Assembly: GCA_023242925.1 (NCBI GenBank)
Contig: CP096134.1
Location: 4,111,501 to 4,175,500 of the forward strand
Source of the DNA: Hyphomonadaceae bacterium JAD_PAG50586_4
Lineage (GTDB): Bacteria; Pseudomonadota; Alphaproteobacteria; Caulobacterales; Aquidulcibacteraceae
Direction of reading: 5' to 3'
DNA length: 64,000 nucleotides
Shown here: positions 43,147 through 50,663 of the stretch, piece after piece
How the letters are laid out: every line of letters begins with the position of its first letter
Position numbering within the stretch: position 1 is the first letter of the stretch
Notes under the pieces: model-generated
Seen by the model: the letters and a program-made list of their open reading frames with translations, nothing else
Database searches by the model: none
Told to the model about the DNA's origin: nothing
Translations under genes and position numbers: made by a program

Positions 43147-43491
43147 TCAGCCCGTCACTTTCCTCGCGCCGAGTTTTTCGCGCCATTCGTCTTCGAGCGC
43201 TTTTAGATCGGCGCGGAGTGCGTAGGCGCTTTCGGGTTCGTCGGCGAGTTCGGCGACGATGTCATAGCTAAACGCAGCATCGCCGTGTTGCGTCCAAGCC
43301 GTTTGCAGCTCGCGATTGGGATGGCCGCCAGTGCGCAGCTGAAACCAGAGAGAGTTCTCCTGGCTATCAAGCGTTGGGGACGAGGACGCCCAGATCTGGC
43401 CGGTCGGCGCGCAGCGCACGGCGTACACGCCGCGGCGGTTGGGGCGCTCTTTGTACTCTCGGACCAATTGGCGTTTGCGTTCGTTGCTCAT
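43147..43491 (-). CDS. GIY-YIG nuclease-family protein
   Basis: A 114-residue protein. RRGVYAVRCAPTGQIWASSS matches the first strand of a GIY-YIG domain (G-V-Y, then the second motif degenerate). Later LWFQLRTGGHPNRELQTAW has the helix with Arg, and FSYDIVAELADEP follows. This is the compact group annotated GIY-YIG family; the catalytic Glu is not certain, so it may not cut DNA. Its ATG overlaps the stop of the DUF971 gene (ATGA). Confidence 0.78.
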   Translation of the reverse strand: MSNERKRQLVREYKERPNRRGVYAVRCAPTGQIWASSSPTLDSQENSLWFQLRTGGHPNRELQTAWTQHGDAAFSYDIVAELADEPESAYALRADLKALEDEWREKLGARKVTG

Positions 43492-43847
43492 GCTTCGTCC
43501 CGCAGGCCGCGTTGGGCCAATGTTTCACGATAAACGCGCAGGCGCTGCTCTTTCTCGCGGCCGAGCGCGTAGAGCAGGTCCCAGGAATAGAGCCCGGTGT
43601 CGTGGCCGTCGTCGAAACTGATGCGCACCGCGTAGCGGCCGACCGCGTCCGCGCGGGTGACGCCGACATTAGCTTTGCCGATCGGCGGGGGCGGCGGATT
43701 GGGGCCGTGGCCCTTGTTTTCCGCGCTCGGGCTTTCGATGCGCAGGAGCTCGAACGGAATGTCGAAATGCGCGCCGTCATCGAAGTTGATGTGCAGCGCT
43801 TTGGCTTTGCTATCGAAGCTCAGATCGGTGGGCCAAGGGGCGCTCAT
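43488..43847 (-). CDS. DUF971 protein (gamma-butyrobetaine hydroxylase-like N-terminal domain)
   Basis: A 119-residue protein. PTDLSFDSKAKALHINFDDG, then PFELLRIESPSAENKGHG and YAVRISFDDGHDTGLYSWDL followed by LYALGRE are the DUF971 pattern. Stand-alone DUF971 proteins are found near iron-sulfur and Mrp genes; function not settled. It overlaps the Trm112-like gene by 38 bases and the GIY-YIG gene by four. Confidence 0.88.
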   Translation of the reverse strand: MSAPWPTDLSFDSKAKALHINFDDGAHFDIPFELLRIESPSAENKGHGPNPPPPPIGKANVGVTRADAVGRYAVRISFDDGHDTGLYSWDLLYALGREKEQRLRVYRETLAQRGLRDEA

Positions 43848-44025
43848 TCGTCGGCGCTAGCTCGCGCGCTTCGTCGATCAGCATGATCGGCACACCGTCG
43901 CGGACGGGGTATGCGAGGCGCGCGCTGTCGCTGATCAGCTCTTGACGCTCGCGGTCATAGCGCAGCGGCTTGCGCGATTGCGGGCAGACGAGAACTTCCA
44001 GCAGCTTGGGATCGACGTCTGTCAT
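43810..44025 (-). CDS. Trm112-family small protein
   Basis: A 71-residue protein. KLLEVLVCPQSRKPLRYD then LISDSARLAYPVRDGVPIML fits the Trm112/YcaR group, which in eukaryotes activates methyltransferases. Only one Cys of the zinc-finger-like site remains (CPQS), as in many bacterial members. The start overlaps the LON-domain gene stop (ATGA), and the 3' end overlaps DUF971, so the whole group is tightly coupled. Confidence 0.88.
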   Translation of the reverse strand: MTDVDPKLLEVLVCPQSRKPLRYDRERQELISDSARLAYPVRDGVPIMLIDEARELAPTNERPLAHRSELR

Positions 44026-44681
44026 TGCAGCGGGCGCTTGTTTTGATCGTCGGCGGCGTTGTCCCATTCGAGCAGCGCCACCAAAGCTTGCGCGCGCTCT
44101 TCGATCGAGACGGATTCCAGCAGCGCTTGCTTGGCGGCTGCGTCGAACGGGCAGAGTTGGGCCGCCACATTGATCACGGTTTCGGTCGGCGCGCCGTCCA
44201 CCGCGTTCCAATCGACTTGGAAGCCGTGCAGCTGCGCGTAGGTCTTCAGCGACTTCATCAGTTCGGGGCGATCGATGCTTTGGCCCTGCGCTTGGCGGAA
44301 GTCGGCGGCGAACGGTTCGTAATTGACGAGTGCCTGGCGATAGGGTGTGCCGGCTTCGATCTCTTGCTCGATGTCGAAGCGGCATACGCCGGTCAGCGTG
44401 ATCAGATAGCGGCCGTCGTCGGTTTCGTTGAACGCGGTGATGCGACCCACCGTGCCGACGTCAGCCAAATGCGGCATCGGTTCGCCATCCTCGCCGGTGG
44501 CGGGTTGGATGATGCCGATCAGGCGCTCGCCGCCCAGTGAATCATCGACCATGTTGAGATAACGCGGCTCGAACACGTTGAGCGAAATCACGCTGCGCGG
44601 AAACAGAATGACGCCGTCCAGCGGAAACAGCGCCAGCTGCTGCGGCAGGTCTTCGGGTTTGCGGAAGCCGAACGCACTCAC
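44022..44681 (-). CDS. LON peptidase substrate-binding domain protein
   Basis: A 219-residue protein: QQLALFPLDGVILFPRSVIS then LNVFEPRYLNMVDDSLGGER is the N-terminal domain of Lon. TVGRITAFNETDDGRYLITL and GVCRFDIEQEIE follow. It lacks the ATPase and protease domains. The stand-alone LON domain is widespread; its role is unknown but may be substrate capture. Its ATG overlaps the thioredoxin gene stop (ATGA). Confidence 0.92.
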   Translation of the reverse strand: MSAFGFRKPEDLPQQLALFPLDGVILFPRSVISLNVFEPRYLNMVDDSLGGERLIGIIQPATGEDGEPMPHLADVGTVGRITAFNETDDGRYLITLTGVCRFDIEQEIEAGTPYRQALVNYEPFAADFRQAQGQSIDRPELMKSLKTYAQLHGFQVDWNAVDGAPTETVINVAAQLCPFDAAAKQALLESVSIEERAQALVALLEWDNAADDQNKRPLQ

Positions 44682-45580
44682 GAGAACAGAATCGCCGACA
44701 GCTTGCGGCGTCCCTGCTTGGCGACGTCGGACATCGGCCCGGCGGCCTCGAAGATTTTCAGAAGCTGCTTGCGGGCGGCGTCCTCATTCCACTCGCGGTC
44801 TTTCTCGATGATGGCCAGCAATTGGTGGCTCGCCGCCTCCAGGTCGCCGCGCGCCGAGAGCGCTTCAGCCAGTTCGAAGCGGGCGCTCAGATCGTCGGGA
44901 TTGTTGGCGACCTTGAGCGCGAGTTCGCCAGTGTCGCCGGCATCGCTCGCATTGGCGGCAAGCTCGATGGCGGCGCGCACGCCGAGGATGTCCGGATCGT
45001 TGGCCTTTTCCGGCGGTGCGTGGTCGAGAATTTCGCGCGCTTGTTCGATGTCGCCTTGGCTAAGAACCAGCCGCGCCATGCCGGCGATGGCTTTCACGTT
45101 GGTGGGGTCGAGCTGCAGCACGGCGGTGAAGCCCTGCGCCGCGCCGCCAATGTCGCCGAGCTTCAGCGATTCCGCAGCTTGTTCGAGGATTGGCTCAATC
45201 TCGGCGGTCATGTCGGCGCCGGCGAGGCGTTCGACGAAGAGTTTGATTTGGCTTTCCGGCAACGCGCCGGTGAAGCCATCGACCGGGCGACCTTGGTCGA
45301 ACGCGTAAACGGCCGGGATCGAGCGTACGCCGAGCTGGCCGGCGACGCCGGGGTTCTCGTCGATATTGATCTTCACCAGCTTCACCTTGCCGCCGGCATT
45401 GCGCACGGCTTTCTCCAGCGGTGGCCCGAGCGTTTTGCAGGGGCCGCACCAGGGCGCCCAGAAATCGACAATCACCGGCACGGCGCGCGAGGCTTCGACC
45501 ACATCGGCCATGAAGCCCTGGTCGGAGCCGTCCTTCACGAGATCGGTTTGCGGCGCGGCTGCGCTATCGAGAAATGTCAT
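44678..45580 (-). CDS. Thioredoxin-TPR co-chaperone (YbbN/CnoX-like)
   Basis: A 300-residue protein. The N-terminal thioredoxin domain has PVIVDFWAPWCGPCKTLGPP with the CGPC pair, KINIDENPGVAGQLGVRSIP and the cis-Pro. A C-terminal tetratricopeptide region follows (FTAVLQLDPTNVKAIAGMAR; FELAEALSARGDLEAASHQL). In E. coli the relative CnoX holds clients for GroEL under oxidative stress. It starts a chain of minus-strand genes running to SRAP, most with ATGA overlaps. Confidence 0.92.
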   Translation of the reverse strand: MTFLDSAAAPQTDLVKDGSDQGFMADVVEASRAVPVIVDFWAPWCGPCKTLGPPLEKAVRNAGGKVKLVKINIDENPGVAGQLGVRSIPAVYAFDQGRPVDGFTGALPESQIKLFVERLAGADMTAEIEPILEQAAESLKLGDIGGAAQGFTAVLQLDPTNVKAIAGMARLVLSQGDIEQAREILDHAPPEKANDPDILGVRAAIELAANASDAGDTGELALKVANNPDDLSARFELAEALSARGDLEAASHQLLAIIEKDREWNEDAARKQLLKIFEAAGPMSDVAKQGRRKLSAILFS

Positions 45581-45637
45581 GCTTGAACCTCTGAAATTCA
45601 GCCCCTCTACATGGAGCGAAGATGGCTCGCGTTCAAT

Positions 45638-46162
45638 CTAGCCCGCCACGCGGCTTGGAACACCGTTTGGATCAAAGCTGAGCCGGATCGGCTCGCGGCC
45701 CAGCGAGGCGATGAATTCTAGCAGATCGGTCGGGCTGATGGCGGTTGTGGCGTCGTTTTTGAGCGGGTGGAAGTTGACCGGGTTGTGGGCGAGCAGGCCC
45801 TCGTCCAGCACCAGGGTGACGCGGCGCTCTGGATCGTTGATCAGCGCGAAGATGGTCACTGAGCCCGGCTCGACGCCCAGATAGTCCTTGAGCCGCTCAG
45901 CCGAGCCAAAGCTGAAGCGCCCCGCGCCCAGCACTTTGGAGACGGCGCTCAGGTCGATTGCCGTATCGCCCAGGGCGCAGAGCAAGAAAATCGCGCCCTT
46001 CTTGTCCTTCAGGAACAGGTTCTTGGAATGCCCGCCCGGCATTTGCGCTTTGAGGTCTGCGCCTTCCTCCACGGTGAAGACGGGGCGGTGACGGGCGGTC
46101 GTGTGCTTGATGCCCAACGCGTCAAAGCGGGCGAACAGATCGTCTTCGGTGGCCGGGCTCAT
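45638..46162 (-). CDS. ProX/YbaK-family prolyl-tRNA editing protein
   Basis: About 174 residues: DLFARFDALGIKHTTARHRP, then VFTVEEGADLKAQMPGGHSK and NLFLKDKKGAIFLLCALGDT are the INS/ProX deacylase pattern, including the catalytic Lys region GHSKNLFLKD. It clears Ala-tRNA(Pro) made in error. The start at 46162 (MSPATEDD) is chosen from homology. It is divergent from the DUF6065 gene, with 46 bases between starts. Confidence 0.9.
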   Translation of the reverse strand: MSPATEDDLFARFDALGIKHTTARHRPVFTVEEGADLKAQMPGGHSKNLFLKDKKGAIFLLCALGDTAIDLSAVSKVLGAGRFSFGSAERLKDYLGVEPGSVTIFALINDPERRVTLVLDEGLLAHNPVNFHPLKNDATTAISPTDLLEFIASLGREPIRLSFDPNGVPSRVAG

Positions 46163-46208
46163 CGCCTCCCCTTGGCGTATGGGCGCGCGTGCGTCTAGGA
46201 GGGAGGGG

Positions 46209-46964
46209 ATGAAACTCACTTGTTATCAAGTCGATCCGCAACCCGCCGAACTGGTACCCGGCTCGCCCGACCGCGAATGGATGGATCGTTTCTCCGATCG
46301 CCACCCGTATCGCTGTCTGCCGCTGGTGGTGGCGAACACGACGGGCTGGGCATTGCTCTCGCCCGTAAGTTTCACCGCGACCTGGACCGGCGGCCCGCGC
46401 ACGGAAGACATCCGCCTCGATCCCGATGGCGATACGCCGAAAGCGCTGCTGGATCGCTGGGCAGTCTCGCACTTCTCCGGCGGCGTGCTGACGTTCCATA
46501 CGGGCTACCTGTTCCGCACCGAGCCCGGTTGGGATTTGTGGTGTGGCGGCCCGCCCAATCACATCAAGGACGGCATCCAGCCGCTCGTTGGCGTGGTCGA
46601 AACCTATTGGCTGCCGTTTCCCTTCACGATGAATTGGCGCTTCACCCGCCCCGGCATGATCTCGTTCAAGAAGGGCGAGCCGTTCTGCTTCATCTTTCCG
46701 ATCGCGCACGAGCAGATGGATGAGGTGCAGCCGATCATCAAATCGATTCACGACGATCCGGATTTGAAGCGCCAATACGATGCGTGGGGCGCAAGCCGCA
46801 CCAATTTCCTCGACAAGCTCGCCGATAAGGATTCCGAAGCCGTGAAGAACGGCTGGCAGCGCGACTATTTCCGCGGCCGCACGCCGGAAGGGCATCTCGC
46901 GCCGGATAACCACGTGAACCGTCGTCGCTTGAAGCCGCCGCGCAAGGCTGAGCCGGGGGAATAA
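46209..46964 (+). CDS. DUF6065 family protein
   Basis: A 251-residue cytoplasmic protein: CYQVDPQPAELVPGSPDREW, WALLSPVSFTATWTGGP, SHFSGGVLTFHTGYLFRTEP, then GWDLWCGGPPNHIKDGIQPL and a terminal RDYFRGRTPEGHLAPDNHVN. I recognise the pattern as DUF6065; no activity is known. GGAGGG precedes the ATG at 46209. A methyltransferase gene follows 10-22 bases downstream on the same strand, so the two are probably one transcript. Confidence 0.8.
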   Translation: MKLTCYQVDPQPAELVPGSPDREWMDRFSDRHPYRCLPLVVANTTGWALLSPVSFTATWTGGPRTEDIRLDPDGDTPKALLDRWAVSHFSGGVLTFHTGYLFRTEPGWDLWCGGPPNHIKDGIQPLVGVVETYWLPFPFTMNWRFTRPGMISFKKGEPFCFIFPIAHEQMDEVQPIIKSIHDDPDLKRQYDAWGASRTNFLDKLADKDSEAVKNGWQRDYFRGRTPEGHLAPDNHVNRRRLKPPRKAEPGE

Positions 46965-46986
46965 TCGTGATGCAATGGAGCGCGTG

Positions 46987-47607
46987 ATGAGTTTCTACGA
47001 ACGCCACGTTCTCCCAGTGATGATCGGCGTCGCGTGCGGGTGCCGACCTATCAATAGGCAGCGCGCCAAGATCGTGCCGCGCGCCGAAGGTGTGGTGCTG
47101 GAATTGGGCTTCGGCTCAGGCCTCAACATTCCGCACTATGACGCCAACAAAGTGCGCAAGCTTTACGCGCTCGAACCAAGTGAGGGCATGCTGGCCGCTG
47201 CACGCAGCAAAGCGGCGCAGGCGCCGTTTCCGATCGAGGTGCTGGCGGAGACGGCGGAAAATTTGTCGCTGCCGACCGCGAGCGTCGACACCGTGCTCGT
47301 CACCTATTCGCTCTGCACGATCCCTGATGCGGTCGCCGCACTCGAAGGCGCACGGCGTGCGCTGAAGCCGGGTGGGCAATTGTTGTTTTGCGAGCACGGC
47401 ATCGCGCCGGACGAAAGCGTGCGGCGCTGGCAGCGCCGGATCGAGCCGGTCTGGAAGCCTATCGCCGGCGGCTGCCATCTCACGCGTGATATTCTAGCGC
47501 TTGTGAATGCGGCTGGTTTCAAGATCGAAGGCCTGGAAACCATGTATCTGCCGCGCTCGCCCCGCTGGGCCGGGTTCAATTATTGGGGTGCGGCCAAACC
47601 CGTATAA
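46987..47607 (+). CDS. Class I SAM-dependent methyltransferase
   Basis: About 206 residues. Motif I is VVLELGFGSGLNIPHYD, with YALEPSEGMLAAARSKAAQA after it and VDTVLVTYSLCTIPDAVAAL as motif IV. LKPGGQLLFCEHGIAPDESV matches the UbiE/MenG-like superfamily, but the substrate is unknown. The ATG at 46987 is preceded by GGAG; an ATG four codons earlier (46975) is possible. It probably shares a transcript with the DUF6065 gene. Confidence 0.88.
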   Translation: MSFYERHVLPVMIGVACGCRPINRQRAKIVPRAEGVVLELGFGSGLNIPHYDANKVRKLYALEPSEGMLAAARSKAAQAPFPIEVLAETAENLSLPTASVDTVLVTYSLCTIPDAVAALEGARRALKPGGQLLFCEHGIAPDESVRRWQRRIEPVWKPIAGGCHLTRDILALVNAAGFKIEGLETMYLPRSPRWAGFNYWGAAKPV

Positions 47608-47708
47608 CAATGCCCTTGGGCAAAAGCGGAAGGCCCCTTGCGTCCGGGCCGCGCCTCTGCGATATGACCGCCCCTCAGCGGGGGCCTTCGGTCCCTGTTA
47701 CCCAGGAT

Positions 47709-47783
47709 GCGGGCGTAGCTCAGGGGTAGAGCACAACCTTGCCAAGGTTGGGGTCGTGAGTTCGAATCTCATCGCCCGCTCCA
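47709..47783 (+). tRNA. tRNA-Gly (anticodon GCC)
   Basis: A complete cloverleaf. The acceptor stem GCGGGCG pairs with CGCCCGC, D-arm GCTCAGGGGTAGAGC, anticodon stem-loop AACCTTGCCAAGGTT with anticodon GCC, T-arm GTGAGTTCGAATCTCAT, discriminator T and an encoded CCA. It is followed by an AT-richer stretch and integrase-associated repeats. Confidence 0.97.
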
Positions 47784-47804
47784 ATGTTTTCAATGAATTA
47801 AGGT

Positions 47805-47860
47805 GGTAGCAAGCGGCCTCTGGAATGGCCCGATCGAGCGGTTGCTACCGCATTGCTACC
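47805..47860. repeat. Three TTGCTACC repeats after tRNA-Gly
   Basis: TTGCTACC occurs at 47842-47849 and 47853-47860, exactly 11 bases (one helical turn) apart, and in inverted form (GGTAGCAA) at 47805-47812. Such spacing suits arm-type recombinase or excisionase binding beside a tRNA attachment site. This is inference from spacing and position. Confidence 0.45.
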
Positions 47861-48008
47861 AGATTGTTTCTCACCGGATACAAGCCAATCCGCTCAGGCT
47901 CGCGGTGGTGGCTGACGCGAAGCCGGGCCATCCATCAGCGCGGATTTGGCCTCGCTTGACGTCGGCCTCGCAAGGCAGCGCTCAAGCGCAGCGCGAGCGC
48001 CCGCAAGG

Positions 48009-48045
48009 GCAGAGGTCACAGGTTCGAATCCTGTTGGGTGCGCCA
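48009..48045 (+). other. 3' fragment of a tRNA-Arg gene, probable integration-site remnant
   Basis: The T-arm (ACAGG / CCTGT around TTCGAAT), the 3' acceptor strand TGGGTGC, a discriminator G and CCA are intact, but no 5' half or anticodon arm lies upstream. The acceptor strand implies a partner beginning GCACCCA, as in arginine tRNAs of alphaproteobacteria. A 3' tRNA fragment beside a tyrosine recombinase is the usual trace of site-specific integration. Confidence 0.7.
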
Positions 48046-48091
48046 TAAAATCAAGTACTTAGAGTGTGGCTCTGAGCTTGTTTCCTGCTAT

Positions 48092-48111
48092 GGTCCGCAC
48101 TTGGTCCGCAC
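48092..48111. repeat. Paired GGTCCGCAC repeats beside the recombinase
   Basis: GGTCCGCAC at 48092-48100 and 48103-48111, 11 bases apart, between the tRNA fragment and the recombinase gene. Same spacing as the TTGCTACC pair at 47842-47860. Candidate recombinase-arm sites (inference). Confidence 0.4.
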
Positions 48112-48150
48112 CTTGATTAAGTCCGCGACCGCAGCAGCAGCGACCGTTCC

Positions 48151-48791
48151 CTAAAGGTCGACTTGCTCTGAGATCGCCAGGGCGTCGTCAACCTCCACGC
48201 CGAGATAGCGGACCGTGCTTTCGAGCTTGCTATGCCCCAGCAGCAGCTGGACTGCGCGGAGATTGCCCGTCTTGCGATAGATGAGCGCCGCCTTGGTGCG
48301 CCGCAGCGAATGCGTGCCGTAGGTGGCGGGGTTAAGCCCGATGGAGCTGACCCACCCTTGGACGATGCGCGCGTACTGACGGGTCGAGAGGTGGGGCGAG
48401 GTCGCAAGCCGGCTTGGGAAAAGAAAGTCGGTTGCACGCAGACCGTGCCTGCGGATCAGCGTGGCGACAGCCGGGTGTGTTCCGTGATCTCGAACTGGAC
48501 CGGCCGCTTGGTCTTCTGCTGGATGATGATCGCGCGCGCCTTCACCTCGCCGCCGGCGGCCACGTCTTCGACTTTCAGCCGCACCAAGTCGCAACCGCGC
48601 AGCTTGCTGTCGATCGCCAGGTTGAACAGCGCCAAGTCACGCACGCGCTTCTTCAGTTCGAGGCGAGCGCGGATCGACCAGACTTCTTTCATTTTGAGCG
48701 CTGGCTTTTGGCCAGTGAGCTTGCCGCCGGTGATGCGTCGGGGCCGTCCGTTGGTGCGGAATGTCGCTTCGGGGATGATGTCGAGTGTCAT
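48151..48791 (-). pseudogene. Tyrosine recombinase/integrase, frameshifted near 48470
   Basis: About 213 residues after repair. The first frame has ATFRTNGRPRRITGGKLTGQ, then DLALFNLAIDSKLRGCDLVR with the first catalytic Arg. The second frame has LSTRQYARIVQGWVSSIG, the His-x-x-Arg box in YGTHSLRRTKAALIYRKTGN, His in LLLGHSKLEST and the nucleophile Tyr in VRYLGVE. It lacks a separate N-terminal core-binding domain, as in a compact class common in alphaproteobacteria. One C appears missing in ACACCCGGC. It lies beside a tRNA fragment and paired repeats, pointing away from the accessory region. Confidence 0.85.
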
Positions 48792-49005
48792 GATGGAGAG
48801 CCTTCTGCTCGTCCGCCCGCACAATGCAGGGCGGGGCGCGCAGAATAACCCGATCCCTCGACGCGGTTTTGATAGACCCCAAAGCTGAGTGATGCTCACT
48901 TAGGTCGCCGATGCGCTCAACGCCTGTCGATGGTAATGTTGTGTCCATGGGGCGATAGGTGGCCCCTTCGAGACATCGGCGTTTCCTCGCAATCCGAACA
49001 TCAAG

Positions 49006-50499
49006 TCATCGCGGCGCGTGGGACAAATCCTCCACACGTCGCAGCGCCTCTTGAAGCACCGGATCGTCGGTCGGTTCGATGATAGGCGTTGCGATCACAA
49101 AATCTGGCGTGACCCCTTGCACGCGTTCGTCTCCACTGGGACGAATGATGTGCGCTTTCGGAAACCCGACCACGATGCCGGAATTGGGCAAACTGAATGT
49201 TTCCATCGCGCCATAGGTGGTAGCGAGATCGGCTGTGGGTTCGCCGAGGATTTGCCCAAAGCGATAGTCTTGAACAATGGCCGCTATCGACACCGCGTTC
49301 GAAAACGAGCGCCGGTTGACCAGTATGAAGACACGTCCTGTGAACCGCGCGCCGGCGCGCGGCTGCGCCATTGGTATCGGGAAATGGATGATGTCCCCGG
49401 TGGAAGCGCGCGCATAGGCCTCAGCGTATTGCCGGCTAATTCCGTCAGGTGATGCGTGCTCCAGCCGCGCTGCATTGGCGGTGATCGCTTCTGGGCTCAC
49501 GCGGACGCGGAAGTCGGACGAAAACCGAAACGGGCGGTCCGCGAACCAAGCGATCATGTGATCACTGAAGGAATTGTCGCCGCCCGGATTGTCGCGCAAG
49601 TCGATCAAGAGGCTGGTGGCGTCTTCAGCAAGGAAGCGCTCGAAGGCGCTATCGACGAATTGATGAAACGCAGTGGGGTCGAATGGGTCCCCGCCGTCGG
49701 CAATGTTCATAAAAACTCCTGGTCGGAGATAGGCGACGCCACCGGGGATTATCCGTGCCTCGCGTACAGTAGGATCGATCTCCAAAGCGGCTGGCGCTGC
49801 TGGGCTCGTCGCCCTCATTTCAGTGCGTGAGCGCGCTGGAATAGACAGGTCCAATCGACGGCCTGAGTGGGTCAAAAATCGGACTTGAAACGTTTCGACT
49901 GCGCCCAACTCAAGCCAAAGCGCGACAGTAAATTGCGGTTCGAGAATGGCGTCGGCCAGGTAGTCGCTGTCGGCGGATATGTGCTGGCGCAAGCGCCGCA
50001 CCCAATGCTCTGCCGACTGTCCGTTGATCGCGACAATCTCGTCGCCCGGCGCGATCTCCGCAATGCCGCTCAAATTTTGGGCGACGAACACTCTGCCCTC
50101 CGAAATGCGGACGCCGAAGGGGAATATCTTTCCACCACTCTCCCGGAATGCCTCGAACGCGTCCATCGGGGCGTCGATCCGCGCGTGCGCGACCCGTCCC
50201 TGGGCGACAAAGAGCTGGAAATGGATCTGCGCCTCTGCCTTTGTCATAGGGCGATTGAGCGAGGCGAGCGTCTCCGCAGATGACTGGTCGAACTCTTCCC
50301 TCGTGCGATTGGCAAAGAGGTTGATGTGGGCCCGTTGTAGGCCCTCATAGAGCGCTCGGAAATCTTCCCGTAACTGGGTCGGCGTGAGCAGTTCGTCGCG
50401 GGTCGCCTGTTCCGGTGAGGATTGGCTCGGCGTGTTGGCGCAGCCCAACAGAACCAGCCCAATCACCAGCGATGCGACGACCCGTGCCAAGACATTCAT
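49006..50499 (-). CDS. S41 family peptidase, lipoprotein
   Basis: About 497 residues. A lipobox (IGLVLLGCANTPS) is followed by a domain with PTQLREDFRALYEGLQRAHI and a PDZ-like segment with PFGVRISEGRVFVAQN. The S41 core has TSLLIDLRDNPGGDNSFSDH, and the catalytic-Ser segment is VFILVNRRSFSNAVSIA. The start at 50499 has GAGGTG upstream. It is a periplasmic or outer-membrane-associated protease with unknown target. A 45-base sequence shared with the regulator at 52203 lies 71 bases upstream of its start. Confidence 0.88.
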   Translation of the reverse strand: MNVLARVVASLVIGLVLLGCANTPSQSSPEQATRDELLTPTQLREDFRALYEGLQRAHINLFANRTREEFDQSSAETLASLNRPMTKAEAQIHFQLFVAQGRVAHARIDAPMDAFEAFRESGGKIFPFGVRISEGRVFVAQNLSGIAEIAPGDEIVAINGQSAEHWVRRLRQHISADSDYLADAILEPQFTVALWLELGAVETFQVRFLTHSGRRLDLSIPARSRTEMRATSPAAPAALEIDPTVREARIIPGGVAYLRPGVFMNIADGGDPFDPTAFHQFVDSAFERFLAEDATSLLIDLRDNPGGDNSFSDHMIAWFADRPFRFSSDFRVRVSPEAITANAARLEHASPDGISRQYAEAYARASTGDIIHFPIPMAQPRAGARFTGRVFILVNRRSFSNAVSIAAIVQDYRFGQILGEPTADLATTYGAMETFSLPNSGIVVGFPKAHIIRPSGDERVQGVTPDFVIATPIIEPTDDPVLQEALRRVEDLSHAPR

Positions 50500-50569
50500 A
50501 GTTTGCACCTCAAAGAGCGAACGGGGGCCGCGCCCACCGTTCAGCGCCCTAGACGAACCACCAAGGTTG

Positions 50570-50614
50570 GGGAATGACGGACGCTTCCTGATTTCCTGAC
50601 GGAATCCTGACCGA
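50570..50614. repeat. 45-bp direct repeat, copy 1 (three CCTGA boxes), upstream of the S41 peptidase
   Basis: It matches 52147-52191 at 44 of 45 bases in the same orientation. It contains CCTGA at 50587, 50595 and 50606. The similarity extends weakly to an ATGAAAA beyond it, like the start of the regulator gene at 52203. Likely a shared operator and/or a duplicated promoter. Confidence 0.7.
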
Positions 50615-50663
50615 AGCCAGGCCCGTCATGAAAAACAACGGCTTTGCTGCGCGGATCACCGGA

